Origin: Streptomyces subrutilus
GTDB taxonomy: Bacteria > Actinomycetota > Actinomycetes > Streptomycetales > Streptomycetaceae
Length of the DNA stretch: 64,000 bases
Assembly (NCBI RefSeq): GCF_008704535.1
Contig: NZ_CP023701.1
Location: 3,598,501-3,662,500 of the forward strand
Direction of reading: 5' to 3'
In this document: positions 16,802 through 25,631 of the stretch, piece after piece
How the letters are laid out: each line of letters begins with the position of its first letter
Position numbering within the stretch: position 1 is the first letter of the stretch
The notes under the pieces: model-generated
The model's database searches: none
The model's input: the letters and a program-made list of their open reading frames with translations, nothing else
Told to the model about the DNA's origin: nothing
Translations under genes and position numbers: made by a program

Positions 16802-17983
16802 ATGAGCACATCCGTGAACAGTGACCGCCCCCACCTCAACCGCCGTCTCGCGCCCTTCGGCACCACGATCTTCGCGGAGATGTCGGCCCTGGCCGCCCGC
16901 ACCGGCTCGATCAACCTCGGCCAGGGCTTCCCCGACACCGACGGCCCGGCCGAGATCGCCGAAGCCGCCTCCCGCGCGGTCCTCACGGGACTCGGTAACC
17001 AGTACCCGCCCGGCCCCGGCGTCCCGGAACTGCGCGCCGCCGTCGCCGCCCACCAGCAGCGGTTCTACGGCCTGTCCTACGACCCCGACACCGAGGTCCT
17101 GATCACCGCGGGCGCCACCGAGGCCATCGCCGCGGCCCTCCTCGCCCTCCTCGAACCGGGCGACGAGGTGATCGCCCTGGAGCCGTACTACGACTCGTAC
17201 GCCGCCTGCATCGCGATGGCCGGCGCCGTCCGCGTCCCCGTCACCCTGCGCCCGCACGCCGGGGCCTTCACACTGGACCTGGACGAACTGCGCGCCGCGG
17301 TCACCCCGCGCACCCGGCTCCTCCTGCTGAACACCCCCCACAACCCGACGGGCACGGTCCTCACCCCCGCCGAGCTGGCCGCCGTGGCCGAACTCGCCGT
17401 CGAACGCGACCTGCTGGTCGTGACCGACGAGGTGTACGAACACCTCGTCTTCGAGGGCGCCCACACCCCCCTCGCCGGCCTGCCCGGCATGCGCGAGCGC
17501 ACCGTCTGCATCTCCTCCGCCGGCAAGACCTTCTCCTTCACCGGCTGGAAGGTCGGCTGGGTCACCGCGCCGCCGGAGCTGCTGACGGCCGTCCGCTCGG
17601 CGAAGCAGTTCCTCACCTACGTCGCCTCGGGCCCCTTCCAGTACGCGATCGCCGAGGCCCTCGCCCTCCCGGACGCCTACTACGACACCTTCCGCGCCGA
17701 CCTCACCGCCAAGCGCGACCTGCTGGCCGACGGGCTCGCGGCGGCGGGCTTCGAGGTCTTCCGCCCGCGCGGCACCTACTTCATCACCACCGACATCACC
17801 CCGCTCGGCGAGAAGGACGGCCTCGCCTTCTGCCGCTCCCTGCCCGAACGCTGCGGGGTCGTCGCCATCCCGAACCAGGTCTTCTACGACGACAAGGCCG
17901 CCGGCGCGAGCCTGGTCCGCTGGGCCTTCTGCAAGAAGACCGAGGTCCTCCAGGAGGCCGTGGCCCGGCTCCGCCGGCTCTGA
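16802..17983 (+). CDS. PLP-dependent class I aminotransferase
   Basis: The 393-aa enzyme has the class I/II aminotransferase pattern: INLGQGFPDTDGP near the N-terminus, NQYPPGPGVPELR, LNTPHNPTGTVL, VVTDEVYEHLVF, and the PLP lysine in SSAGKTFSFTGWKVGWV (about Lys242). The final Arg region is LVRWAFCKK. Close relatives by pattern are kynurenine, methionine (YbdL-type) and succinyldiaminopimelate aminotransferases; the substrate cannot be fixed from sequence. ATG 16802 has AGGA eight bases upstream, so it is preferred over 16793. Confidence 0.93.
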   Translation: MSTSVNSDRPHLNRRLAPFGTTIFAEMSALAARTGSINLGQGFPDTDGPAEIAEAASRAVLTGLGNQYPPGPGVPELRAAVAAHQQRFYGLSYDPDTEVLITAGATEAIAAALLALLEPGDEVIALEPYYDSYAACIAMAGAVRVPVTLRPHAGAFTLDLDELRAAVTPRTRLLLLNTPHNPTGTVLTPAELAAVAELAVERDLLVVTDEVYEHLVFEGAHTPLAGLPGMRERTVCISSAGKTFSFTGWKVGWVTAPPELLTAVRSAKQFLTYVASGPFQYAIAEALALPDAYYDTFRADLTAKRDLLADGLAAAGFEVFRPRGTYFITTDITPLGEKDGLAFCRSLPERCGVVAIPNQVFYDDKAAGASLVRWAFCKKTEVLQEAVARLRRL

Positions 17984-18005
17984 CCCCCGCCCGGACCCGG
18001 CAGGG

Positions 18006-18027
18006 ACCCGCCGCCGCACCGGCGGGT
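18006..18027. terminator. Hairpin after the aminotransferase gene
   Basis: ACCCGCCG and CGGCGGGT form an 8-bp stem with a 6-base loop, 23 bp after the stop codon. Confidence 0.6.
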
Positions 18028-18091
18028 CTGGCCGGGCGGTGTCCGGCGGGTGACCCGGCCGTGAGGTTCCGGCGACGCCGCGACACCGGCT

Positions 18092-18106
18092 CCCGGAGGT
18101 GGTTGC
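18092..18106. repeat. Solitary copy of the 95-bp repeat core
   Basis: CCCGGAGGTGGTTGC is identical to the start of the degenerate repeat unit at about 2138. It is the only other place in the window where I find it, in the intergenic region before the mannosyltransferase. Confidence 0.6.
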
Positions 18107-18203
18107 GGGGCGCGTCGGGCCGGTGTGAAGCTGACCGCTCGAACGTGCCCGAAGCTCCCATCGAACGATGGGCGTCCTCACGCAGCGCAGGAAGTCGGCA
18201 TAC

Positions 18204-19394
18204 ATGGCAACGGGCCGAGTCGCGGTGTCCGCGTCGCCCCTGGAGATCCGCGCGGTCAGGGCGGTCCGGTCCGCGGCCCCCGTGACCGTCCTCGCGCTCG
18301 GCGTGTTCGCGGCCGTCCGCGGCGCCGGGGTGCTGGTGCTCGCCCTCGGGTCCTGGTGGGCCGGCCGGGACCCGGTCAAGGTGCTCGGCGCCTCCTGGGA
18401 CTCCGTCTGGTACCTCGCCATCGCCGGCCACGGCTACGGCCGGACCCAGATGTGGGCCGACGGCCTCGCCGGCACCGGCTCCGTCCAGAGCGACTACGCC
18501 TTCTTCCCGCTCTACCCGGTGCTGATCCGGCTCGTCTCCCAGGTGCTGCCCGGCGGACTGCTGCCCGCCGCCCTCCTCATCGCCTGGGTCGCGGCGGGCG
18601 CGGCCGCCCTCGGGATCTTCCGGATCGGCGAACGGCTGCTGGGCCCGCGCGCCGGGCTGCTCCTCGTCGGCCTCTGGGCGGCCCTGCCGCACTCCGTGGT
18701 GCTGACCCTCGCCTATACCGAACCCCTGCTCGCCGCGCTCGCCGCATGGGCCCTCCACGCCCTCCTGCGGGGCGACTGGGCACGGGCCGCCGGTCTGGCC
18801 GTCCTCGCCGGGCTGACCCGGCCCACGGGCCTGGCCGTCGCGGCCGCCGTCTGCGCCGCGGCCCTGCACGCGATCCTCGTGCGCCGCTCCCGCGCGCCCG
18901 GGGTGTGGCTGGCCGTGCTGCTGGCACCGGCCGGCTGGGCCGCGTACCTGCTGGCCGTCGGGGTGCGCACGGGCGACCCGCTCGGCGGCTACTTCACCGT
19001 GCAGCGCCGCTGGGGCTCCCGCTTCGACTTCGGCGCCGGGGCGCTGCGCTCCGCCGAACAGGTGCTGACCGGCGGGCACGTGCCGCTCGCGACCACCGTG
19101 ACCGTGGTCCTGCTGGCCGCCGCCGGACTGCTCGCGGTCCTGCTGCTGCTCGACCGGACCCCGCTGCCGCTGCTCGCGTACACCGGGATACTGCTGCTGA
19201 TCACCTTCGGCGGGGCCGGCTTCTTCGAGTCCAAGCCCCGCTTCCTGCTCCCGGCGTTCCCGCTGCTGCTGCCGGTGGCCGCCGTCATGACGAGAGCCCG
19301 GCCGCGCACCGCGGTCCTGGTGACCGCGGGGCTGGCCGGGCTCTCCTACGGCTACGGGCTCTACCTGCTGCTCGTGGCGCGCGTACCGCTGTGA
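18204..19394 (+). CDS. PIG-V-type (GT-C) membrane mannosyltransferase
   Basis: This polytopic membrane protein (about 396 aa from this start) has roughly ten hydrophobic segments. Early lumenal motifs match the PIG-V family of GT-C glycosyltransferases: ASWDSVWYLAIAGHGYG, followed by YAFFPLYPVLIRL. GT-C enzymes transfer mannose from polyprenyl-phosphate-mannose on the outer face of the membrane; in actinobacteria the acceptor could be a lipoglycan or protein and is not known here. ATG 18204 has AGGAAG nine bases upstream; the ATG at 18168 is the alternative. It converges on the YbjN-domain gene. Confidence 0.85.
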   Translation: MATGRVAVSASPLEIRAVRAVRSAAPVTVLALGVFAAVRGAGVLVLALGSWWAGRDPVKVLGASWDSVWYLAIAGHGYGRTQMWADGLAGTGSVQSDYAFFPLYPVLIRLVSQVLPGGLLPAALLIAWVAAGAAALGIFRIGERLLGPRAGLLLVGLWAALPHSVVLTLAYTEPLLAALAAWALHALLRGDWARAAGLAVLAGLTRPTGLAVAAAVCAAALHAILVRRSRAPGVWLAVLLAPAGWAAYLLAVGVRTGDPLGGYFTVQRRWGSRFDFGAGALRSAEQVLTGGHVPLATTVTVVLLAAAGLLAVLLLLDRTPLPLLAYTGILLLITFGGAGFFESKPRFLLPAFPLLLPVAAVMTRARPRTAVLVTAGLAGLSYGYGLYLLLVARVPL

Positions 19395-19401
19395 CGGGCG
19401 A

Positions 19402-19947
19402 CTACTGGTCGCCGTCGCCGTTCTTGTCCTCGTCGCCGCCGGCGGAGTCCACGTCCTGCTCCAGACCGAGCTGCTCGACGAGCCACTTGTCGAACTCGAT
19501 GGAGGCGCGGACCCAGCTGACCGTGGAGGACACGAAGTGCTCCAGGCTCACGCCGGTGCCGATCAGCATCTGCGCCTCGCCGATCAGGCGGACCGAGCCG
19601 TCGTCGTGGGTGTGGCTGTAGACCTTCGGCCACAGGGTGCGGCGGTTCCAGTCGTCGATCGACTCCAGGAGCTGCGGCTTCTCGTCGATCTTGTGCGGGC
19701 GGTCGTAGAAGGTCCGCACCGAGAACACCTGCTGCTCGTCCTCGCCGCGGAACATGAAGTACGTGCGGAACTCCTCCCACGGCGCCGCGAGGTCGCCCTC
19801 GTCGTCGACGACGTACTTGAGCTCCATCTGCTCCAGCAGCTGCTTGACCAGATCCTGGTCGGGGACGACGGGGCCCGCCGGTCCTGTGGCCTGCGGATCG
19901 GGCTGCTGCCCTCCGAAGTTCGGAATCGAGGCCGGGTCGATGCTCAC
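19402..19947 (-). CDS. YbjN-domain protein
   Basis: The 181-aa acidic protein carries a YbjN-like fold (VKQLLEQMELKYVVDDEGD, FMFRGEDEQQVFSVRTFYDR, NRRTLWPKVYSHTHDDGSV, then ISTG-like TGVSLEHFVSSTV). YbjN-type proteins resemble type III secretion chaperones and are thought to assist protein stability, but the role in actinobacteria is unknown. The GTG start at 19947 follows GAAGGG. The open frame continues upstream to 20040 with unlikely, Arg-rich sequence, so the shorter start is chosen. The Asp/Gly-rich tail ends only 8 bp from the convergent mannosyltransferase stop. Confidence 0.82.
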   Translation of the reverse strand: MSIDPASIPNFGGQQPDPQATGPAGPVVPDQDLVKQLLEQMELKYVVDDEGDLAAPWEEFRTYFMFRGEDEQQVFSVRTFYDRPHKIDEKPQLLESIDDWNRRTLWPKVYSHTHDDGSVRLIGEAQMLIGTGVSLEHFVSSTVSWVRASIEFDKWLVEQLGLEQDVDSAGGDEDKNGDGDQ

Positions 19948-20040
19948 CGTGATTTTCCCTTCGTGCGGATACCTGCATCCTCCCCCATCGCGCCCCTTCC
20001 GTGTCCACCCCCGGCGCCCCGATCCGCTCCGGGCGGACAC

Positions 20041-20076
20041 GGCCGCGCCCCCGGAGCGTGCTCCGGGGGCGCGGCC
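20041..20076. terminator. Perfect 17-bp hairpin after clpB
   Basis: GGCCGCGCCCCCGGAGC and its exact complement flank a 2-base loop, 17 bp beyond the clpB stop. It is a strong terminator. Confidence 0.9.
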
Positions 20077-20093
20077 GGGCCGGGGCCCGGATC

Positions 20094-22679
20094 TCAGAGG
20101 ACCTTGCCGACCAGCAGGTCCTCGCCGGCCACGTCGACCCGTACGGTGTCGCCGTCGCGGACCTCGCCGGACAGGATCTCCTTCGCGAGGCGGTCGCCGA
20201 TCGCCGTCTGGATCAGCCGGCGCAGCGGGCGGGCGCCGTACGCCGGGTCGTTGCCCTTGTCCGCCAGCCAGGCCAGGGCCTCGGGCGTGACGTCGAGGGT
20301 CAGGCGGCGGTCGGCGAGCCGCCGGGCGAGCCGGCCGACCTGGAGCTCGGCGATGTGGGCGAGCTCCTCGCCGCTGAGCGCGGAGAAGACCACCAGGTCG
20401 TCGAGGCGGTTGAGGAACTCCGGCTTGAAGGAGGCCCGCACCACGTCCAGGACCTGCTGCTTCTTCTGCTCGGGCGCGGTCAGCGGGTCCATCAGGAACT
20501 GGCTGCCCAGGTTGGAGGTGAGGACCAGGATGGTGTTGCGGAAGTCCACCGTCCGGCCCTGCCCGTCGGTGAGCCGGCCGTCGTCCAGCACCTGGAGCAG
20601 GACGTCGAAGACCTCCGGGTGCGCCTTCTCGACCTCGTCGAGGAGGACCACGCTGTACGGGCGGCGGCGCACGGCCTCGGTGAGCTGGCCGCCCTCCTCG
20701 TAGCCGACGTAGCCGGGCGGCGCGCCGACCAGCCGGGCCACGCTGTGCTTCTCGCCGTACTCCGACATGTCGATGCGGATCATGGCCCGCTCGTCGTCGA
20801 AGAGGAAGTCCGCGAGGGCCTTGGCCAGCTCCGTCTTGCCGACGCCCGTCGGGCCGAGGAAGAGGAACGAGCCGGTCGGCCGGTCGGGGTCGGCGATGCC
20901 GGCCCGGGTGCGGCGCACGGCGTCGGAGACGGCCCGCACGGCCTCGCCCTGGCCGATCAGGCGGCGCCCCAGCTCGTCCTCCATGCGCAGCAGCTTCTGC
21001 GTCTCGCCCTCCAGCAGCCGGCCGGCCGGGATGCCGGTCCAGGCGCCCACCACGTCGGCGATGTCGTCGGGGCCGACCTCGTCCTTGACCATGGTGTCCT
21101 TGGCCGCGACCTGCTCGGCCTCGGTGGCCTCCGCCAGCTCGCGCTCCAGGGTCGGGATCTCCCCGTAGAGCAGCTTCGAGGCGGAGTCGAAGTCTCCGTC
21201 GCGCTGGGCGCGCTCGGCCTGGCCGCGCAGGTCGTCCAGGCGCTCCTTGAGCTCGCCGACCCGGTTGAGGGACTGCTTCTCCTTCTCCCAGCGGGCGGTC
21301 AGGCCGCGCAGCTCCTCCTCGCGGTCGGCGAGGTCCTTGCGGATCTTGTCGAGGCGCTCGCGCGAGGCGGGGTCCGACTCGTTGTTCAGCGCCAGCTCCT
21401 CCATCCGCAGCCGGTCGACGGAGCGCTGGAGCTCGTCGATCTCCAGCGGGGAGGAGTCGATCTCCATGCGCAGCCGCGAGGCGGCCTCGTCGACGAGGTC
21501 GATGGCCTTGTCGGGGAGGAAGCGGGAGGTGATGTAGCGGTCGGAGAGGGTCGCGGCGGCCACCAGCGCGCTGTCGTTGATGACGACCTTGTGGTGGGCC
21601 TCGTAGCGCCCCTTGAGGCCGCGCAGGATCGCGATGGTGTCCTCGACGGACGGCTCGGCGACCAGCACCTGCTGGAAGCGGCGCTCCAGCGCCGGGTCCT
21701 TCTCGATGCGCTCGCGGTACTCGTCGAGGGTGGTCGCGCCGACCATGCGCAGCTCGCCGCGGGCCAGCATGGGCTTGAGCATGTTGCCCGCGTCCATGGC
21801 GGAGTCGCCGCCGGCGCCCGCGCCGACGACCGTGTGCAGCTCGTCGATGAAGGTGATGATCTGGCCGTCGCTGGACTTGATCTCGGCGAGGACCGTCTTG
21901 AGCCGCTCCTCGAACTCGCCGCGGTACTTGGCGCCGGCGACCATCGCGCCGAGGTCCAGGGAGACGAGCCGCTTGTTCTTCAGGGACTCGGGGACGTCGC
22001 CCTTGACGATGCGCTGGGCCAGGCCCTCGACGACGGCCGTCTTGCCGACGCCGGGCTCGCCGATGAGCACCGGGTTGTTCTTGGTGCGGCGCGAGAGCAC
22101 CTGTACGACGCGCCGGATCTCCTGGTCGCGGCCGATGACCGGGTCGAGCTTGCCCTCCCGCGCGGCCGCCGTGAAGTCGGTGCCGAACTTCTCCAGGGCC
22201 TTGTACTGACCCTCGGGATCGGGGCTGGTCACCCGGCGTCCTCCTCGTGCGTTCTCGAAGGCGGCCAGCAGCTTCTTCGCACTGGCGCCCTGGCTGGAAA
22301 GGACCTCGCCGGCCGCGCCGCCCTTGGCGGCGACGGCGATGAGGAGGTGTTCGGTGGAGAGGTACTCGTCGCCGAGCTTGCCGGCCTCCGCGTCCGCCTC
22401 CGCCAGTACCGCCAGCAGCTCGCGGGTGGGCTGCGGCGGCGCGACGGTGGAGCCGGTGACGCTGGGCAGGGCGGCGAGCAGCCGCTCCGTGCCGCTGCGC
22501 ACGGCGGCCTGGTCGGCTTCGGTGGCGACGAGCAGGTCGATGACGTTCTCGTTCTCCTCCCCGGTGAGGAGGGCCAGCAACAGGTGCGCGGGGGTCAGGT
22601 CGGCGTGTCCGTCCTTGACGGCCCTGCTGGTGGCCGCGTTCAGCGCGTCGCGGCTCCTGTTGGTCAGCTCGGCGTCCAC
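20094..22679 (-). CDS. clpB: ClpB disaggregase (Hsp100 chaperone)
   Basis: ClpB pulls proteins out of aggregates together with DnaK/DnaJ/GrpE. The 861-aa protein has, in order, the Clp N-terminal repeat domain (residues about 1-150), a first AAA+ module with Walker A GEPGVGKT (near 211) and Walker [12 protein letters not shown], the coiled-coil middle domain (about 410-530, [17 protein letters not shown]), a second AAA+ module with Walker A GPTGVGKT (near 611) and pore loop GYVGYEEGG, and the C-terminal domain. The GTG start at 22679 has GAGGAG eight bases upstream. A HAIR operator lies in its promoter, so it belongs to the HspR heat-shock regulon. Confidence 0.97.
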   Translation of the reverse strand: MDAELTNRSRDALNAATSRAVKDGHADLTPAHLLLALLTGEENENVIDLLVATEADQAAVRSGTERLLAALPSVTGSTVAPPQPTRELLAVLAEADAEAGKLGDEYLSTEHLLIAVAAKGGAAGEVLSSQGASAKKLLAAFENARGGRRVTSPDPEGQYKALEKFGTDFTAAAREGKLDPVIGRDQEIRRVVQVLSRRTKNNPVLIGEPGVGKTAVVEGLAQRIVKGDVPESLKNKRLVSLDLGAMVAGAKYRGEFEERLKTVLAEIKSSDGQIITFIDELHTVVGAGAGGDSAMDAGNMLKPMLARGELRMVGATTLDEYRERIEKDPALERRFQQVLVAEPSVEDTIAILRGLKGRYEAHHKVVINDSALVAAATLSDRYITSRFLPDKAIDLVDEAASRLRMEIDSSPLEIDELQRSVDRLRMEELALNNESDPASRERLDKIRKDLADREEELRGLTARWEKEKQSLNRVGELKERLDDLRGQAERAQRDGDFDSASKLLYGEIPTLERELAEATEAEQVAAKDTMVKDEVGPDDIADVVGAWTGIPAGRLLEGETQKLLRMEDELGRRLIGQGEAVRAVSDAVRRTRAGIADPDRPTGSFLFLGPTGVGKTELAKALADFLFDDERAMIRIDMSEYGEKHSVARLVGAPPGYVGYEEGGQLTEAVRRRPYSVVLLDEVEKAHPEVFDVLLQVLDDGRLTDGQGRTVDFRNTILVLTSNLGSQFLMDPLTAPEQKKQQVLDVVRASFKPEFLNRLDDLVVFSALSGEELAHIAELQVGRLARRLADRRLTLDVTPEALAWLADKGNDPAYGARPLRRLIQTAIGDRLAKEILSGEVRDGDTVRVDVAGEDLLVGKVL

Positions 22680-22729
22680 TGCGTCTGCTCCTCTCCGAAG
22701 GGGGTACTCACTCACTCTGACAGAGTCAG

Positions 22730-22760
22730 CGTATGCAAAGTTGAGTCTATTCCACTCAAG
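22730..22760 (-). promoter_or_regulatory. clpB promoter overlapped by a HAIR operator (HspR site)
   Basis: The inverted repeat TTGAGT-N7-ACTCAAG (22741-22760) matches the HspR-associated inverted repeat consensus CTTGAGT-N7-ACTCAAG except for the first base. On the minus strand one arm provides a -35 TTGAGT (22754-22759), and CATACG (22730-22735) follows after 18 bp as the -10. HspR bound here would block clpB transcription in the absence of heat stress. Confidence 0.9.
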
Positions 22761-22827
22761 GTGGAGATGGGTACTCCGCGGGGCACTCGGCGCGTACCGC
22801 CGCGTACCGCACGCGTACCCTTCGGCC

Positions 22828-23241
22828 ATGTCCCATGACGTACTCAACCCGACGCCCGAGTACCTCGCCTTCTGGCGGGAGCGGCACGTCTGCACGCTGA
22901 CCACCCACCGCCCCGACGGCTCCCCGCACGTGGTGCCGGTGGGGGTGACGTACGACCCGGAGGCCGGGCTCGCGCGGGTGATCTGCAACCGGCACAGCCG
23001 GAAGGTCCGCAACATCCTGGTGGCCGCCGGCGCGGAGCCGGGCGGGGCGCGGGTCGCGGTCTGCCAGATGCAGGGGCGCCGCTGGGCCACCCTGGAGGGG
23101 CGCGCGGTGGTCCGCACGGACGGGGCGTCGGTCGCGGACGCGGAAGCGCGCTACGCGGAGCGCTACGGGCGGGTCCCGACGCCCAATCCGGACCGGGTGG
23201 TCCTGGAGATCACCCTGGACCGGGCGATGGGGCGCGCCTGA
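22828..23241 (+). CDS. PPOX-class (split beta-barrel) F420/FMN-dependent oxidoreductase
   Basis: The 137-aa protein is a single split-barrel flavin/deazaflavin domain: [31 protein letters not shown] at its start (given here as overlapping motifs [14 protein letters not shown] and VVPVGVTYD), then RKVRNI and [10 protein letters not shown]. Actinobacterial members often use cofactor F420 to reduce varied substrates; the substrate is unknown. TACCCT lies six bases before ATG 22828, so the mRNA is probably leaderless. It diverges from clpB and may share its control region. Confidence 0.88.
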   Translation: MSHDVLNPTPEYLAFWRERHVCTLTTHRPDGSPHVVPVGVTYDPEAGLARVICNRHSRKVRNILVAAGAEPGGARVAVCQMQGRRWATLEGRAVVRTDGASVADAEARYAERYGRVPTPNPDRVVLEITLDRAMGRA

Positions 23242-23333
23242 GGCACGGCGGGGACGGCGGGCCGGCCGTCGCGGCCGTCGCGGCGAAATCCAACGGGATT
23301 CAACTTGTCCGGTCCGACACTGGACGCGGACAT

Positions 23334-23377
23334 CACAACGGCGCCATCGTGGTCAGGTCCACGATGGCGCCGTTGTG
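23334..23377. terminator. Perfect 19-bp stem-loop after the PPOX gene
   Basis: CACAACGGCGCCATCGTGG and its exact complement flank the loop TCAGGT. It lies between convergent genes (ends 23241 and 23421) and should act as a terminator in both directions. The stem is unusually long and perfect for this genome. Confidence 0.85.
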
Positions 23378-23420
23378 TGGGGGAAGCGCCTGAGCGATCG
23401 GGAAAGACGGGGGAATCGCT

Positions 23421-23735
23421 TCAGGCACTGCGGGGGGTGGCAGTGGTGATGTCGGGTTCGAAGAGCTGGTGATCGCGCTGATCAAGGTTGACGAAGACCA
23501 TTCCGTAACGCACCTCGCAGCGGACGGGCTGCGGCGCGCCCCGCGGGCGGCGCAGGCACCGGTAGGCACGTACGTCCTCGTCCTCCTCGCGCACGACGAC
23601 GATCGGCTGGCCGAACAGGGTGACCATCAGCGAATCACCGGCGTACGGGATCGCGGTGGCGAGGTCGATGAACTGCCAGCCGGAGCGGTAGGCAGAGGCC
23701 ATTTCGCGGCGGAACCCGCGGTCGTCGGGGGTCAT
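23421..23735 (-). CDS. Shortened Rieske-fold protein without cluster ligands
   Basis: The 104-aa product aligns by eye to the start and end of a Rieske oxygenase N-terminal domain: SGWQFIDLATAIPYAGDSL and GQPIVVVREEDEDVRAYRC match the first half, and VRCEVRYGMVFVNLD matches the segment after the cluster. The middle with the two ligand loops (CxH and CxxH) is almost gone: only CLRRPRGA remains, without histidine. It therefore cannot hold a [2Fe-2S] cluster in the normal way. ATG 23735 overlaps the stop of the upstream repeat-peptide gene by four bases (ATGA), so the two are translationally coupled. Its function is unknown; a binding or partner role is possible. Confidence 0.65.
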   Translation of the reverse strand: MTPDDRGFRREMASAYRSGWQFIDLATAIPYAGDSLMVTLFGQPIVVVREEDEDVRAYRCLRRPRGAPQPVRCEVRYGMVFVNLDQRDHQLFEPDITTATPRSA

Positions 23736-23974
23736 GCGCCCGCGGACTTCCCACCCAGGCCCCAGCCGCTGTCGTCCTTGGGTACGACGGGCCCCCACCC
23801 GCTGTCGCCCTTGACGCTGCCCCAGCCGCTGTCGCTCACGCCGGTCGGACCGGCCCCCCAGCCGCTGTCGGCGGGCGCACTCGCCCAGCCCCCGGCCGCG
23901 AGCGAGATTCCACCGACAGCAGCAGCCGTAGAGAGAGCAATGGCAGCCACCGAGCGAAGCAATTTCTTGTACAT
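23732..23974 (-). CDS. Small secreted peptide with four DSGWG repeats
   Basis: The 80-aa product has a clear Sec signal peptide: basic MYKKLLR, hydrophobic SVAAIALSTAAAVGGISLA, and a likely cleavage site after WASA. The mature part of about 47 residues contains DSGWG four times, separated by AGPTGVS, SVKG and PVVPKD. Nothing else is recognisable. Such a layout, several identical short motifs behind a signal peptide, recalls peptide pheromone or multi-copy core precursors, but a cell-wall role is also possible. It is divergent from a LuxR-type regulator and overlaps the next gene. GAGG lies about 12 bases upstream of ATG 23974. Confidence 0.75.
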   Translation of the reverse strand: MYKKLLRSVAAIALSTAAAVGGISLAAGGWASAPADSGWGAGPTGVSDSGWGSVKGDSGWGPVVPKDDSGWGLGGKSAGA

Positions 23975-24112
23975 GGTCGACGTTGTCCTCACTTGATGGA
24001 TTCCTCTCCCCCGCATCTCAGACGATGACTGATCGAGCCACGCCATTGCCACCGTGGCGATGCATCATGTTCCTGTACATGCAGGACCCTGGGGGTGGGA
24101 GATTTGCCGAGT

Positions 24113-25111
24113 ATGCGCATAAACCAGACACATCCCCATGCTGTGACGGACCTGTGCGACCTCGGGGCCGAGCTGTACGCAAGTGCGCTCAGCTCGGGCC
24201 GAATCGCCCGCGAGGAGGTCGAGCAGACGCCCTGCCTGCTGGAATTCGCGCTGCTGCACCCTGATCCGGACGACGACAACTGGCTCCGCCCGGTTCCCCC
24301 CTCGGTGGCACTGGCCCAGCGCCTGCATCCGCTGGAACGGGAGATCCTGCACCGCAGGCGGTCCTCCATCGCGCTCACCGAAGCGTTTGAGCCATTCATG
24401 GCCATCAGTGCGCTGACGCCGGCGCCCACCCACGCGATCACCGTGCTGGAGGGATTCAACAGGATCAACGCGGCGCTCAACGTCGCCACCGCCGAGTGCC
24501 AGGCCGAAATGCTCACCATCCAGCCGGGCGGCGGGCGTTCCGAGAACATACTCAACCAGGCGATCGAGCGGGACCAGCCGCTCATCCGGCGCGGGGTCAG
24601 CATGCGGACCCTCTACCAGCACACCGTCCGGCACAGCCGCGGCACCATGGCGTACGTGGACCGCATGGCGAGCGGGAAGGTCGAGATCCGGACGTTGGAG
24701 GAGCTGGTCGAACGCCTCATCATCTGTGACGAATCGGTCGCTTTCATCCCGGCCAGCGACGACCAGCAGATCGCCCTGGAGCTCCGCCACCCGGCCCTCG
24801 TCCGCTACCTGATCCGCGTCTTCGAACAGCTCTGGCGCCGGGCCACCCCCCTCAACGAGCAGATCCCCTACGACCCGACGCCGTCCGGCATCTCGGGCGT
24901 CCAGCGCTCGATCGCCCAGCTGCTCGTCGAGGGCCACGTCGACGAGGCCATCGCCCGCCGCCTCGGCATGAACGTCCGCACCTGCCGCGCCCACATCGCC
25001 AAGCTGGCCACGGCCCTGGGCAGCGGCAGCCGCGCCCAACTCGGCTACCTGATAGCCCAGTCGGGCATCCTGGGCCGCGTCTCGGGCGCCCTGCCGGAGC
25101 CCCGGGACTGA
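24113..25111 (+). CDS. LuxR-type helix-turn-helix transcriptional regulator
   Basis: The 332-aa protein has a C-terminal LuxR-like helix-turn-helix (SIAQLLVEGHVDEAIARRLG, then NVRTCRAHIAKLATALGSGS) and a long N-terminal part without a recognised sensor domain. Its middle, IERDQPLIRRGVSMRTLYQ followed by ELVERLIICDESVAFIP, resembles the effector region of a Streptomyces family annotated simply as HTH regulators. The start is either ATG 24113 (MRINQTH, preferred) or GTG 24095. It diverges from the DSGWG peptide gene with about 140 bp between starts, so it may control, or respond to, that peptide. A strong terminator follows. Confidence 0.85.
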   Translation: MRINQTHPHAVTDLCDLGAELYASALSSGRIAREEVEQTPCLLEFALLHPDPDDDNWLRPVPPSVALAQRLHPLEREILHRRRSSIALTEAFEPFMAISALTPAPTHAITVLEGFNRINAALNVATAECQAEMLTIQPGGGRSENILNQAIERDQPLIRRGVSMRTLYQHTVRHSRGTMAYVDRMASGKVEIRTLEELVERLIICDESVAFIPASDDQQIALELRHPALVRYLIRVFEQLWRRATPLNEQIPYDPTPSGISGVQRSIAQLLVEGHVDEAIARRLGMNVRTCRAHIAKLATALGSGSRAQLGYLIAQSGILGRVSGALPEPRD

Positions 25112-25114
25112 CGC

Positions 25115-25150
25115 GAAGGCCCCGCCCGGACGTTCCCGGGCGGGGCCTTC
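25115..25150. terminator. Terminator after the LuxR-type regulator
   Basis: GAAGGCCCCGCCCGG and CCGGGCGGGGCCTTC form a perfect 15-bp stem with a 6-base loop, between convergent genes. Confidence 0.9.
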
Positions 25151-25177
25151 CGCGGTGCCGTCGCCGGCGCGGGCCGG

Positions 25178-25630
25178 TCAGTCCAGCGGGCGCTTCGGAG
25201 TCGGCCGCCAGACCACCAGGGCGTTGCCCGGCTGCGGGGCCTGGTACGGGACCAGGTCGCGGCGGTACGAGGCGTGGACCTGGGCCTCGCGCTGGCGTAG
25301 GACCGCGGCGGCGCCGTCGACCGCCGCCGAGAGCTCGGCCACCCGCTGCTGGAGCGCGGCGACCTGGTTCTCCAGTTCGATGATCCGCTTGATGCCCGCC
25401 AGGTTGATGCCCTCGTCCTGGGACAGCGCCTGCACCGTGCGGAGCAGTTCGATGTCCCGGGCCGAATAGCGCCGGCCGCGCCCGGCCGTGCGGCCCGGGG
25501 AGACCAGGCCGAGGCGGTCGTACTGGCGGAGGGTCTGCGGATGCAGGCCCGAGAGCTGGGCGGCCACCGAGATCACGTAGACCGGGGTCTCGTCCGTGAG
25601 CTGGTAGTGGCTCCTGCGGCGGCCGTCCAT
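25178..25630 (-). CDS. hspR: HspR heat-shock repressor (MerR family)
   Basis: HspR binds HAIR operators and represses dnaK and clpB, with DnaK as co-repressor. The 150-aa protein has a MerR-type winged helix (YVISVAAQLSGLHPQTLRQY, then LVSPGRTAGRGRRYSARDI) followed by a coiled coil (ELENQVAALQQRVAELSAAV) and a C-terminal tail ending PTPKRPLD. It is the last gene of the dnaK-grpE-dnaJ-hspR operon; dnaJ ends one base before this ATG. This arrangement gives autoregulation through the HAIR sites upstream of dnaK. Confidence 0.96.
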   Translation of the reverse strand: MDGRRRSHYQLTDETPVYVISVAAQLSGLHPQTLRQYDRLGLVSPGRTAGRGRRYSARDIELLRTVQALSQDEGINLAGIKRIIELENQVAALQQRVAELSAAVDGAAAVLRQREAQVHASYRRDLVPYQAPQPGNALVVWRPTPKRPLD

Positions 25631-25631
25631 G

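Noticed and set aside
23333..23569. Small open frame over the hairpin and Rieske-like gene
   Set aside because: It lies inside a perfect terminator hairpin and shadows the Rieske-like gene.
24065..25039. Long antisense frame across the LuxR regulator
   Set aside because: It is a shadow of the regulator: no ribosome site, no recognisable domain.
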